In this document: positions 30,489 to 39,439 of the stretch, one piece after another | Layout of the letters: the number at the start of each line of letters is the position of its first letter | Numbering within the stretch: the first letter of the stretch is position 1 | NCBI GenBank assembly: GCA_030682405.1 | Contig: JAUXOF010000080.1 | Span: 1 to 44,517 of the forward strand | Direction of reading: 5' to 3' | DNA: 44,517 bases | Source of the DNA: Thermodesulfovibrionales bacterium | GTDB taxonomy: Bacteria > Nitrospirota > Thermodesulfovibrionia > Thermodesulfovibrionales > JdFR-86 | Position numbers and translations under genes: made by a program | The notes under the pieces: model-generated | The model's input: the letters and a program-made list of their open reading frames with translations, nothing else | The model's database searches: none | What the model was told of the DNA's origin: nothing

Positions 30489-31750
30489 TGCCCTCAAAGG
30501 AACAAATAGCAGTTGAAAGAAAAATTTTAAAAAACCCTGCGGTCTCTGCGACCTTTGCCGCCGCAAATAGGGTTTTTTTAGTAGGCTCAACCGACGGAAT
30601 ATACCTTGTGGGCGGATACCTCAGGGACCTCGCAAGAGGCGTGCCGCCCCGGAAGATAAAAGATATTGATTTCGTTGTAAGAAGGGGTCTACTAAAAGCC
30701 CTTGTCAATGCCGTTTCTTCGGAACTGGGGGGGACAGTCGTTGAGCTTAAAAAAGAGCGCATGCTCAGAATTGCCTTCAAAGACGGCGCTACTATAGACT
30801 TTTCAATATTTAAAAAAAATATACTTAATGACCTTAAGTCCCGGGATTTTACATTCAATGCCATTTCCTGGTCGCCGGCAGAAGGCATCATAGACCCTTT
30901 TGGCGGCATAAGGGACATCAAGCAGGGGATTATAAGGGGCATTTTAAAGAATAACTTTAAGGATGACCCTTTAAGGCTACTTCGCACATATAGATTTCTT
31001 TCAGAACTCTGCATCCCGATTGAAAGCTCAACGAGGAAGAACATCAGGGCTCTATCAGCTCTCATAAAATACCCTGCGCGTGAAAGGATTACTTTAGAGT
31101 TTCTTAAGCTTCTTAATGGAAAATGCCCTCAAAAAGCCTTGTCAGCAGCGCTAAAGGACGGAATCCTAACTGAAATTATATCCTTATCTTTTAATACATT
31201 AGCTACAAATATTAATATTATTTCTAAAATCGAGCCAAATCTTAATAAAATCCCTAATGTAAGAAGACTTACGGCTGCACGATTCCCGCAGGACCTTTCA
31301 TATGTCGGACTGCTCAGGCTTGAGGCGGTATTGACCGGCTCGGAACTCAAAAAGAGCCTTTTAAGCCTCAGCTCTGCTGTCGGAAAGAGGGTTGACGCTG
31401 TAAGCAGGCTTAGAGGAGAGTTCAGCAACCTGTCAAGGGAAGACATGGGAAGGGAAGACATGGGAAGGGTCTTTGAGCTTTTTGGTAAATGCGGAGATGC
31501 CCTGACAGACCTTTTAATATTAACCGGACGGTTGGATTTAATTAAAGATGCTCAACGGTTCCTCAGGATAAAAAAGAGGGGCATATTGAGTTCAGAGGAG
31601 ATAATGAGGCTGACAGGCATCAAGACCGGCCCTGAACTCGGAAAAATAATAAATAAGATGAAAAGCCTTCAGTTTACCGGAAAGATACGGAGTAGGGCAC
31701 AGGCTCTAAAGCATCTCAAAACATCTAAGAGGCCGGAATTTCCTGCTTAA
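30488..31750 (+). CDS. CCA tRNA nucleotidyltransferase/poly(A) polymerase family protein
   Basis: 420 residues, class II nucleotidyltransferase fold: VGGYLRD at 41-47, the catalytic DIDF (D59, D61), the RDFTFNA and DDPLRLLRTYRF motifs that bind nucleotide and RNA. The C-terminal region is helical without an HD motif. It adds CCA or A residues to tRNA or RNA 3' ends. The ATG overlaps the folD-like stop by one base (TAATG). Local low complexity near residues 317-326 comes from a 15-bp duplication. CCA-adding and poly(A) polymerases cannot be separated by eye, so no symbol is given. Confidence 0.9.
   Translation: MPSKEQIAVERKILKNPAVSATFAAANRVFLVGSTDGIYLVGGYLRDLARGVPPRKIKDIDFVVRRGLLKALVNAVSSELGGTVVELKKERMLRIAFKDGATIDFSIFKKNILNDLKSRDFTFNAISWSPAEGIIDPFGGIRDIKQGIIRGILKNNFKDDPLRLLRTYRFLSELCIPIESSTRKNIRALSALIKYPARERITLEFLKLLNGKCPQKALSAALKDGILTEIISLSFNTLATNINIISKIEPNLNKIPNVRRLTAARFPQDLSYVGLLRLEAVLTGSELKKSLLSLSSAVGKRVDAVSRLRGEFSNLSREDMGREDMGRVFELFGKCGDALTDLLILTGRLDLIKDAQRFLRIKKRGILSSEEIMRLTGIKTGPELGKIINKMKSLQFTGKIRSRAQALKHLKTSKRPEFPA
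31436..31465 (+). repeat. 15-bp in-frame tandem duplication in the cca/pcnB-type gene
   Basis: The unit AGGGAAGACATGGGA occurs twice in a row (31436-31450, 31451-31465), giving REDMG twice in the protein. The copies are identical, which indicates a recent event or assembly-level variation. Confidence 0.85.
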
Positions 31751-32011
31751 GCGCTGAGTTGAGGGACATCTTTAAACCGGACTTCAAAAGTTTGGCCCCT
31801 AAGTCATTGCCTTTAAAAAGACCTGCCCCTGATTACAGATATTGAATTTAACATAATATATCTTATCGGACATTTCCTCTGAACACTGCATGTTTAGAAC
31901 TTGTTGCTAAGCATGGTTAATCTTCTTTTGTGTTGTTGCGGGATATAGGTTTACCAGCTTGTGTGAACCTTTTGAGCACGACAAAAAGAATGAAAATTCA
32001 AGGGGTTAAAA
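31751..32011. other. Gene-free gap between convergent genes
   Basis: The 261 bases between the cca/pcnB-type gene and mtaB are A/T-rich and hold no gene with an RBS on either strand. A short ACTT-CAA-AAGT inverted repeat lies near 31780. I see no convincing terminator with a T-run. Confidence 0.5.
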
Positions 32012-33250
32012 CTAATTTTCAGGTTTCCCCAAAAGCAGGCCGTTATCCATCCCCTGAACTCTTACTCTGACAATGGTTCCCCTGAGTTTCTCTTTGCTGA
32101 TGACCTTTATCTTCAAGTAATTACTTGAGGTCCCGCTGCATGACCCGTCCGGAAGCCTTTCTTCCATGAGGACATCAAGTGTTTTACCGATATGCCCGAG
32201 CATGTACCCTGTCTTTTTCCTTTCTGAAAGCGCCCTCAGCAAGGCGCTTCTTTTTGTCTTCTCGGAATCCTTAACGCTTCCGGGCATCTCCGCAGCCTTT
32301 GTCTCAGGCCTCGGAGAAAAAGGAAACACATGGATATATGAAAACGGAAGCCTTTCTATTAGATTGCATGTATTTCGGAACTCGGCTTCCCCTTCGCCGG
32401 GAAACCCGGCTATAACATCCGTGCCTATGGAAATGCCGGGATAAAGCCTGCTTATGCTCATTATCTTATCGGCAAAATATCCTGCATTATAGCTCCTATT
32501 CATTGATTTCAATATATTATCATCCCCGCTCTGAAGCGGTATGTGAAGGTGACGGCAGAGCCTTTCGTTCTTAAAAAGCCCCAAAAGCCTTTCATCTATC
32601 TCCGTAGCCTCTATGGAACTTAACCTCAGCCTCTGAACCCCAGTCTTATCCAGAATCCCTTCAACCAGCCCGGAAAGAGTCATTTCAGGCCTTAGGTCAT
32701 GGCCATAGGCGCCAAGATGTATTCCGGTAAGAACTACTTCTTTTTTTCCTGCTTCAACAGCCCTTTTGACCTCTGAAACTATGCCCTCAGGGGCAGCGCT
32801 CCTTGATGAGCCCCTTGCCTTTGGGATTATGCAGTAGCTGCAGGAAGAGTCGCATCCGTCCTGAACCTTTAATGTCAGCCGGGTGCGGCTTGAGGAGAAA
32901 TTTAATGCAAAACCTCCATTTTTACCTGTTATCTCATTGATATAATTATATTTTTCTTTATTGGCGACTACCTTAACAACCCCTTCCATCTTCTTAACAG
33001 AGTCCTTGTTCAACTCAGAGTAACACCCTGTCACCACAACTTTCGCCCCTGCCTTATGCGCCCTTCTAATTAATTGTCTGGACTGGTAATCGCTTTTAGA
33101 GGTTACTGTGCAGGTGTTGACAATGCAGATGTCCGGAGCTTCGCCGAGGGAGACGACCTCAAAGCCGTAGTTTCTCAGGGTTCCCTCCATGAAAGAGACC
33201 TCTGCCTGATTAACCTTGCACCCTAAGCTGAGAAACGAAACCTTTAGTAT
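32012..33250 (-). CDS. mtaB: tRNA N6-threonylcarbamoyladenosine (t6A37) methylthiotransferase, AUA start
   Basis: 412 residues if started at ATA 33250-33248. That frame begins LKVSFLSLGCKVNQAE, the conserved MtaB N-terminus carrying C11. The first ATG, at 33190, would remove this cluster ligand. GGGGAGG sits 7 bases before the ATA, and the miaB stop overlaps it as TAATA, the AUA equivalent of a TAATG junction. The other UPF0004 cysteines are C47 (NTCTVT) and C76 (TGCYSE); the radical SAM site is C133/C137/C140 (CDSSCSYC). A TRAM-like C-terminus follows. It makes ms2t6A37 in tRNA using SAM and sulfide. The function is certain; the AUA start is strongly supported but unusual. Confidence 0.9.
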   Translation of the reverse strand: MLKVSFLSLGCKVNQAEVSFMEGTLRNYGFEVVSLGEAPDICIVNTCTVTSKSDYQSRQLIRRAHKAGAKVVVTGCYSELNKDSVKKMEGVVKVVANKEKYNYINEITGKNGGFALNFSSSRTRLTLKVQDGCDSSCSYCIIPKARGSSRSAAPEGIVSEVKRAVEAGKKEVVLTGIHLGAYGHDLRPEMTLSGLVEGILDKTGVQRLRLSSIEATEIDERLLGLFKNERLCRHLHIPLQSGDDNILKSMNRSYNAGYFADKIMSISRLYPGISIGTDVIAGFPGEGEAEFRNTCNLIERLPFSYIHVFPFSPRPETKAAEMPGSVKDSEKTKRSALLRALSERKKTGYMLGHIGKTLDVLMEERLPDGSCSGTSSNYLKIKVISKEKLRGTIVRVRVQGMDNGLLLGKPEN

Positions 33251-34542
33251 TAAACAACCTCCCCTTTGAGCGAGTGTTTTTTGGCCTCAAGGATTCTGAC
33301 CCTAATGATGCTTCCGGCTGAAATGCCGGGGTCTTTTTTAAAATTCACTATCTTATTTGTCCTTGTCCTGCCGGTAAGCCTGTCGCCGTCGGTCTGGCTT
33401 AGACCTTCTACAAGGACATCCGCTATCGAGCCCTCAAGCCCCTTGTTTTTAACAAGAGTTATGCCGTCCTGTATGCGGAGTATCTCATGCAGCCTTTCTG
33501 CCTTTAAGTCCTCAGGGAGTTGTCCTTCCATGAGCGATGCAGCGGTCCCCGGCCTCGGCGAGAATTTAAACGCAAATATACCGTCAAACCCTATTTCCCC
33601 AAGGGCTTTTACCGTATCCCCGTGGTCTTTATCCGTCTCTGTCGGAAATCCTGCGATTATATCGGAAGTGATTGAGATATCAGGCATTCTATCCCTTAAT
33701 TTGTCTATTTTCTCTTTGTAATCTCCGTAAGCATAGCCCCTGTTCATAAGCCCGAGGATTCTTGTTGAGCCTGACTGAAGCGGAAGGTGTATGTGCTCGC
33801 AGACCTTATCGAGCCTCTCCATAGCCTCTACGAGCCTATCTGAGAGGTCTCTTGGGTGGTTAGTGACAAAGCGTATCCTTTTTAACCCCTCTATTTCGTT
33901 TATCTTATGCAGCAGTTCGGGGAAATCCGTATCGCTTCTAAAGGAATTGACGTTTTGCCCAAGCAGGGTTACCTCCCTGAATCCGTCTTTTGCAAGCCCC
34001 CGTATCTCCCTGAGGATGCTCTCCGATGCCCTGCTCTTTTCCCTCCCCCGCGTATAGGGCACGATGCAGTATGAGCAGAAGTTGTTGCAGCCGTACATTA
34101 TTGAAACCCACGCCCTACCCTTTTCCCCTCTCAAGGCAGGAAGCTCAAGCCCTGCGATGTCCGGGTTGTCTTCCAATGCGGTTTTTTTAACTCCCTCGGA
34201 CTTAACCATATCCCCAATGAGATGTATATTCTGCGGCCCGATAACATAGTCCACATGCCCGGCTCTCTTAAAAATCTCCGCTCCCCTCTGCTGGGCTATG
34301 CATCCGGCCACGGCTATCTTTACGCCCGGCCTCTTTTTCTTTACTGACTTAATCCTTCCGAGTTCGCTTCTGAACTTCTGCTCGGCCTTCTGCCTGATGC
34401 TGCAGGTGTTGAATATTATAATGTCGGCGTCGCTCTGGTCCTCTGCCTGGGCCATTCCGCTTGCCTTAAGGATTCCGGCCATCTTCTCGGAATCGTGGAC
34501 GTTCATCTGACAGCCGAAGGTCTTTATGCTGAACTTCTTCAT
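33250..34542 (-). CDS. miaB: tRNA-2-methylthio-N6-dimethylallyladenosine synthase
   Basis: About 430 residues starting MKKFSIKTFGCQMNVHDSE, the standard MiaB opening; an in-frame ATG six codons upstream (34560) is possible but adds atypical residues. The N-terminal UPF0004 cysteines are in FGCQMN, FNTCSIR and AGCIAQ. The radical SAM CxxxCxxC is in YGCNNFCSYCIVP, and a C-terminal TRAM domain ends the protein. It methylthiolates i6A37 in tRNA. It overlaps mtaB by one base. Pairing of the two paralogous methylthiotransferases in one operon makes both assignments stronger. No clear RBS is seen for either start. Confidence 0.95.
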   Translation of the reverse strand: MKKFSIKTFGCQMNVHDSEKMAGILKASGMAQAEDQSDADIIIFNTCSIRQKAEQKFRSELGRIKSVKKKRPGVKIAVAGCIAQQRGAEIFKRAGHVDYVIGPQNIHLIGDMVKSEGVKKTALEDNPDIAGLELPALRGEKGRAWVSIMYGCNNFCSYCIVPYTRGREKSRASESILREIRGLAKDGFREVTLLGQNVNSFRSDTDFPELLHKINEIEGLKRIRFVTNHPRDLSDRLVEAMERLDKVCEHIHLPLQSGSTRILGLMNRGYAYGDYKEKIDKLRDRMPDISITSDIIAGFPTETDKDHGDTVKALGEIGFDGIFAFKFSPRPGTAASLMEGQLPEDLKAERLHEILRIQDGITLVKNKGLEGSIADVLVEGLSQTDGDRLTGRTRTNKIVNFKKDPGISAGSIIRVRILEAKKHSLKGEVV

Positions 34543-34603
34543 TATCCAATAAACTACCATGTTTTTTGCTTCTTAGTCTATCTGGTTAACTATAAAAGAG
34601 GCG

Positions 34604-34646
34604 TTGACAAGAGTAAAAAACATATGCTATCGTTATGATAGCATAT
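34604..34646 (+). promoter_or_regulatory. Promoter and operator of the RHH-PIN toxin-antitoxin operon
   Basis: A perfect TTGACA (34604-34609), then at 18 bases TATCGT (34628-34633). The -10 lies within the perfect inverted repeat ATATGCTATC-GTTAT-GATAGCATAT (34622-34646). Such a palindrome over the -10 is what FitA/VapB-type RHH antitoxins bind for autorepression. Confidence 0.7.
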
Positions 34647-34667
34647 CATGGAAGGAGGAGATTATTT

Positions 34668-34907
34668 ATGGCACAGATACTGGTCCGCGACCTGAATGAA
34701 GAAGTCGTAGGACGCCTTAAAAGCCGCGCGAAGAAAGACGGCCGCTCTCTCCAGTCCGAGGTAAGGTTGATTCTTGAGCAGGCGGCGCATGAGCCGAAGG
34801 TGAACGTGGAGATGGCCCGCGCCCTTGTTGAAAAGACACGTAAGAAATTCAAGGGGCGCAAGTTCCCGAACAGCGTTGAACTCATTCGCGAGGACAGGGA
34901 CAGGTGA
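34668..34907 (+). CDS. FitA/VapB-like ribbon-helix-helix antitoxin
   Basis: 79 residues from ATG 34668 (GAAGGAGGAG upstream). The N-terminal ribbon-helix-helix MAQILVRDLNEEVVGRLKSR followed by GRSLQSEVRLILEQA is typical of FitA antitoxins. The basic C-terminal tail (EKTRKKFKGRKFPNS) is the likely toxin-neutralising part. An in-frame ATG at 34635 lies inside the operator and is rejected. The stop TGA overlaps the GTG of the PIN gene. It probably binds the palindrome at 34622-34646 and represses its own operon. Confidence 0.88.
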   Translation: MAQILVRDLNEEVVGRLKSRAKKDGRSLQSEVRLILEQAAHEPKVNVEMARALVEKTRKKFKGRKFPNSVELIREDRDR

Positions 34908-35326
34908 AAACCCACATAGTTGACGCAAGTGTCGCCGCAAAGTGGTTTACCGAGGAAGAGTATTCAGCAAATGCCCTTGCGCTCCTCAATAGGGGACATG
35001 AACTCCAAGCGCCGGACTTTTTTATGCTGGAGATGGACGGCATAATCTGCAAGTGGATCCGGCGGGGTATAATCAACGTGGACGAAGGCGAAGAAGTCCG
35101 TTCTACGCTGAACCGTGTTCCTTTGCAAAAGCACCCTTTTGGACCCTTGCGGGATTCGGCATACTCGATAGCCGTAAGTACTGGGAGGAGTTTTTACGAC
35201 TGCCTGTACGTTGCGCTTGCCGCCCTTCTGAAAGGCAGGATGGTTACAGCCGACCGCAAGCTCTACGAAGCCCTAAAGAACGGCCCATTTAAGAAGCATA
35301 TTGTCTGGGTTGGGAATGTAGGATAG
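34904..35326 (+). CDS. PIN-domain toxin (FitB/VapC-like RNase)
   Basis: 140 residues, starting GTG at 34904 and overlapping the antitoxin stop. The PIN acidic residues are in place: D7 (VDASVAAKW), E43 (FMLEMDGI), D99 (SFYDCLYVALA) and D117 (VTADRKLY). Such toxins cleave tRNA or rRNA sites when freed from the antitoxin. All four catalytic acids are intact, so the module appears functional. It is the last gene of the pair; about 110 bases of A/T-rich spacer before secA hold two TATAAT boxes. Confidence 0.9.
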   Translation: MKTHIVDASVAAKWFTEEEYSANALALLNRGHELQAPDFFMLEMDGIICKWIRRGIINVDEGEEVRSTLNRVPLQKHPFGPLRDSAYSIAVSTGRSFYDCLYVALAALLKGRMVTADRKLYEALKNGPFKKHIVWVGNVG

Positions 35327-35405
35327 CCGTTGCCGGTTAACTGCCCAATGGATATGGCTTTGCGGCTCAAAGGGCTTTTTCCGTCATAGCATCGGACGCA
35401 TTTGA

Positions 35406-35419
35406 TATAATCCTATAAT
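35406..35419 (+). promoter_or_regulatory. Candidate -10 elements upstream of secA
   Basis: Two TATAAT boxes, at 35406-35411 and 35414-35419, lie 21-34 bases before the secA ATG. No good -35 is found at 16-18 bases from either, so the promoter call is weak. No Shine-Dalgarno precedes the ATG. Confidence 0.35.
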
Positions 35420-35439
35420 CTTTTTTATTATATGTAGAT

Positions 35440-38061
35440 ATGGTAAACGCTATACTAAGCAAGATTTTCGGCACCCGGAACGAAAGGGAGATTAAGCGCC
35501 TCTGGCCGCTTGTGGAGGAGGTAACCTCCTTAGAGGGGAAGGTCGCCCCACTTTCGGACGAACAGCTAAAGGCAAAGACCGCGGAGTTCAGAGGCAGGCT
35601 TGAGGCCGGAGAAACCTTGGACGACATCCTGCCTGAGGCATTTGCCGTTGTCAGGGAAGTGTCAAAAAGAACCCTCGGGATGAGGCACTTCGATGTCCAG
35701 ATATTAGGCGGCATAGTGCTTCATGCAGGCACAATCGCGGAGATGAAGACAGGAGAGGGCAAAACCCTCGTTGCCACACTGCCTGTCTATCTTAACGCCC
35801 TAACCGGAAAAGGCGTCCACGTCGTTACCGTCAACGACTACCTCGCAAAGAGGGATGCCCTCTGGATGGGGCCTGTCTATAATTTCCTCGGATTCAGCGT
35901 CGGCGTAATCATACACGGCCTAAACGACGAGGAAAAGCAGGCGGCTTACGGCTCTGACATAACCTACGGCACAAACAACGAATTCGGGTTCGATTACCTC
36001 AGAGACAACATGAAATACGACATCTCCCATTACGTCCAGAGGGAACTCAATTACGCCATCGTGGACGAGGTTGACAGCATACTCATAGACGAGGCAAGGA
36101 CGCCGCTTATAATATCAGGCCCTTCCGAGGAGTCCACGGACAAGTATTATAAGATAAACCAGATAGTGCCGAGCCTTAAAAAAGACACTGATTACACCAT
36201 CGAGGAAAAGACAAAGACGGCAGTGCTTACAGAAGAAGGCAATATAAAGGCCGAAAGGCTTTTGGGCGCGGGAAACCTCTACGACCCCTCCAACATAGAG
36301 CTTGTCCATCATGTGCTTCAGGCCCTGAGGGCCCACAGCCTATTCAAAAAAGACGTGGACTATATCGTCAAGGACGGCGAGGTCTTAATCGTGGACGAGT
36401 TCACAGGAAGGCTCATGCCCGGCAGGAGATGGTCGGACGGCCTCCATCAAGCCATAGAGGCCAAGGAGGGCGTGAAGATAGAAAGCGAAAACCAGACCCT
36501 TGCTACGATAACATTCCAGAACTATTTCAGGATGTACGGCAAGCTTGCCGGCATGACCGGCACCGCGGACACCGAGGCCGCGGAGTTTGCCAAGATATAC
36601 AACCTCGACGTCATAGTCGTGCCGACCCACAGGCCCATGATAAGGGCAGACCACCCGGACTTTATATACAAGACCGAAAAAAGCAAATTCAACGCCATCA
36701 TCAGAGATATAAAGGAGCATTACAAAAAGGGACAGCCGGTTCTGGTCGGCACCATTTCCATTGAAAAGTCGGAAATTTTAAGCCATATGCTCAAGAAAAA
36801 TGATATTCCGCATCATGTCCTAAACGCAAAATATCACGAGAGAGAGGCCGAGATTATCGCACAGGCAGGCAGAAACGGGGCAGTCACTCTTGCCACAAAC
36901 ATGGCGGGAAGGGGCACGGACATCATCCTCGGAGGCAACCCCGAGGGCCTTGCGAGGGAACTTTTAATGAACAGTCCCGAACCCCCTGAGGAGGAGATTG
37001 CGGAGGCGCGCAAAAAGGCCTCTGAGATATGCTTGATGGACAGGGAAAAGGTCGTGGCCGCAGGCGGGCTGCACATACTCGGCACGGAAAGGCATGAGGC
37101 AAGGAGAATAGACAACCAGTTGAGGGGACGCTCAGGAAGGCAGGGAGACCCGGGTTCATCGAGGTTTTACCTGTGCCTTGAGGACGACCTTATGAGGATA
37201 TTCGGCTCGGACAGGATTTCAGGGCTTATGGACAGGCTCGGCATGGAAGACGATGTGCCGATTGAAAACAAGATGGTCTCCAGGGCCGTCGAGAGCGCGC
37301 AGAAGAAGGTGGAGGCGCATAACTTTGATATAAGAAAACACCTTCTTGAATACGATGACGTGATGAACAAGCAGAGGGCCGAGATATACGCCTTCAGGCG
37401 TGAAATACTCGACGGCACGGGCCTGAGGGAAAGGCTCTTGGGGATGATGGAAGACGAAGTGGACGAACTCCTCTACATCTACTGCCCCGAAGGCAAACAC
37501 AGCGAACAGTGGGATATGAAGGGGTTTAGGGACGCCGCTTACGGCATCTTCTCTCTGCCGCTTGAGCCTGACGCCCTGCCCGGCGACAGGGCAGACTTAA
37601 AGGCCGCCCTCGTCTCCGCACTGAAGGGGGTTTACGAGAATAAGGAATCCGAGGTAGGGGCCGAAATGATGCGGTACCTTGAAAAGGTGATTCTGCTTCA
37701 GGTCGTGGACTCGCAGTGGAAAGACCACCTCCTCGGTATGGACCATCTAAAAGAGGGCATCGGCCTGAGGGGGTACGGCCAGAGAGACCCGCTTACGGAG
37801 TATAAAAAAGAGGCGTTCGACGTATTTACCGAAATGACCGGCAGGATAACCACGGAGGCCCTGAGCAGGCTCTTTAAGATCCAGTTAAGAAAGGAGCAGG
37901 AGATACAAAGGTCTGCACACAGGCAGAGATTGGTGTATAATAGGGGCGAAGGCTCGGATGTCCATCAGCCTGTGACAAAAGGCAAGAAAATAGGGAGAAA
38001 TGAGCCGTGTCCGTGCGGCAGCGGCAGGAAATACAAAAAATGTTGCGGTGCGAATGCCTAA
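35440..38061 (+). CDS. secA: Protein translocase ATPase SecA
   Basis: 873 residues, full length. Walker A MKTGEGKT at 102-109, the [13 protein letters not shown] Walker-B/DEAD-like region near 207-219, the NMAGRGTDI motif, [10 protein letters not shown], the preprotein cross-linking and helical scaffold regions, and a C-terminal zinc motif [19 protein letters not shown]. It drives secretory preproteins through SecYEG using ATP. The start is fixed by family length ([17 protein letters not shown]). The stop overlaps the next gene by 8 bases, which couples SecA to a GGDEF protein. Confidence 0.98.
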   Translation: MVNAILSKIFGTRNEREIKRLWPLVEEVTSLEGKVAPLSDEQLKAKTAEFRGRLEAGETLDDILPEAFAVVREVSKRTLGMRHFDVQILGGIVLHAGTIAEMKTGEGKTLVATLPVYLNALTGKGVHVVTVNDYLAKRDALWMGPVYNFLGFSVGVIIHGLNDEEKQAAYGSDITYGTNNEFGFDYLRDNMKYDISHYVQRELNYAIVDEVDSILIDEARTPLIISGPSEESTDKYYKINQIVPSLKKDTDYTIEEKTKTAVLTEEGNIKAERLLGAGNLYDPSNIELVHHVLQALRAHSLFKKDVDYIVKDGEVLIVDEFTGRLMPGRRWSDGLHQAIEAKEGVKIESENQTLATITFQNYFRMYGKLAGMTGTADTEAAEFAKIYNLDVIVVPTHRPMIRADHPDFIYKTEKSKFNAIIRDIKEHYKKGQPVLVGTISIEKSEILSHMLKKNDIPHHVLNAKYHEREAEIIAQAGRNGAVTLATNMAGRGTDIILGGNPEGLARELLMNSPEPPEEEIAEARKKASEICLMDREKVVAAGGLHILGTERHEARRIDNQLRGRSGRQGDPGSSRFYLCLEDDLMRIFGSDRISGLMDRLGMEDDVPIENKMVSRAVESAQKKVEAHNFDIRKHLLEYDDVMNKQRAEIYAFRREILDGTGLRERLLGMMEDEVDELLYIYCPEGKHSEQWDMKGFRDAAYGIFSLPLEPDALPGDRADLKAALVSALKGVYENKESEVGAEMMRYLEKVILLQVVDSQWKDHLLGMDHLKEGIGLRGYGQRDPLTEYKKEAFDVFTEMTGRITTEALSRLFKIQLRKEQEIQRSAHRQRLVYNRGEGSDVHQPVTKGKKIGRNEPCPCGSGRKYKKCCGANA

Positions 38062-39436
38062 GTTACTCCTTGTAGGCGAGGGGATAGAAAGCTACAAAAA
38101 CGTCCTTTCCTCAAAGGGATATGAGGTCTCGGTTTTCAATGCCGCGGCCAAGTCCCATCCTGCCGCACTAAAGGCAGACCTGTTGATAATCGATAAATCC
38201 TACAGAGCGCCGGCTTTAAAACAATTGGTTAAGTCATTAAGGCACATACCCAAGCTTGTGGTTTCTACTGGGCCTTCCAATAAGGGCTTGACACAGTGGC
38301 TCAAGGAGCCTCTTTCATATCCCCTGCACAGCCCGTCTGAAAAGGATTTGCTCTATTTCACGGCGCGCTTAATCAAGGAGTTGGAATCTCAAGGCAATAG
38401 GGACACACTCAGGGACGAGCTTAACCTCGTCAGGAAAGAGCTTGCATTTTACGAAGATATCAATAAGATGCTGACGTCCTCCATAGAGATAAACGAAGTG
38501 CTCGTCATGATAATGAAGAAGGTCAAGGAAATGACAAAGGCCGAGGCATGGTCAATCCTCATGGTGGACGAGGAGACCGGAGACCTTGTCTTTGAGAAGA
38601 CCGAAGGAAGGGCGAAAAAGAAGATAAAAAAGTTCAGGCTCAAGTCCGGCGAGGGCATTGCCGGCTGGGTTGCAAAGAAAGGCATTCCGGTTGTTGTGGC
38701 CGACGTCACGAAGGATAAAAGGTTTTCATGCAGGATAGACAGGGAGATACACTACAATACCAAGTCGCTCATGTGCATCCCCATAAAGAGCAAGGACCAG
38801 ACTATTGCCGTGCTTGAGGTCGTAAACAAGACGACCGGCAAACAGTTCACAAAGGATGACCTCAACCTTATCCTCAGGCTTGTAAATCAGGCCGCGCTGG
38901 CAATAGAGCGCGCATCCCTTTATCAGAAAATGGAAGAGCTTGTGATAACGGACGACCTTACGAAACTCTTCAATACGCGGTACCTTAACAGGACTATCGA
39001 GACCGAGGTCATAAGGAGCAACCGGTACCACACCTCCCTCTCTCTGATATTCATGGACGTGGATTACTTCAAAAATATCAATGACAATTACGGCCACCTT
39101 GTGGGAAGCAAGGTGCTTGTGGAGATGGGGCAGCTGCTGATAAACCAGCTGCGCACAATAGACATAGTCGCCCGTTACGGCGGAGACGAGTTCGTAATCG
39201 TACTTCCGCAGACCGCTTCGGACGATGCCGTGAGGATTGCAGAAAGGATAAGAAAGGCCGTGGAATCAAACGTCTTCCTAAAGAAAGAGGGCTACGGCCT
39301 CAAGATGACCTCGAGCTTCGGCGTGGCGTCGTACCCTGAAAGCGCAAAGACAAAGGAAGACCTTCTCAGGGTTGCCGACGAAGCCATGTACAGGGTCAAG
39401 CACAGCACGAGAAACGGCGTTTTTGCTATAATTTGA
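38054..39436 (+). CDS. GAF-GGDEF diguanylate cyclase with N-terminal receiver-like domain
   Basis: About 460 residues from ATG 38054 (a GTG six bases earlier is also possible). Residues 1-100 look like a degenerate receiver-type alpha/beta domain ([15 protein letters not shown]) with no clear phospho-acceptor aspartate. A coiled-coil linker and a GAF domain (about 120-275) follow, then a GGDEF domain with the intact catalytic motif RYGGDEF (GGDEF at 376-380) and an upstream RTID matching the RxxD product-inhibition site. It should make c-di-GMP, inhibited by its product. It overlaps secA and is 3 bases before the MglA-like gene. Confidence 0.9.
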   Translation: MPKLLLVGEGIESYKNVLSSKGYEVSVFNAAAKSHPAALKADLLIIDKSYRAPALKQLVKSLRHIPKLVVSTGPSNKGLTQWLKEPLSYPLHSPSEKDLLYFTARLIKELESQGNRDTLRDELNLVRKELAFYEDINKMLTSSIEINEVLVMIMKKVKEMTKAEAWSILMVDEETGDLVFEKTEGRAKKKIKKFRLKSGEGIAGWVAKKGIPVVVADVTKDKRFSCRIDREIHYNTKSLMCIPIKSKDQTIAVLEVVNKTTGKQFTKDDLNLILRLVNQAALAIERASLYQKMEELVITDDLTKLFNTRYLNRTIETEVIRSNRYHTSLSLIFMDVDYFKNINDNYGHLVGSKVLVEMGQLLINQLRTIDIVARYGGDEFVIVLPQTASDDAVRIAERIRKAVESNVFLKKEGYGLKMTSSFGVASYPESAKTKEDLLRVADEAMYRVKHSTRNGVFAII

Positions 39437-39439
39437 CCA

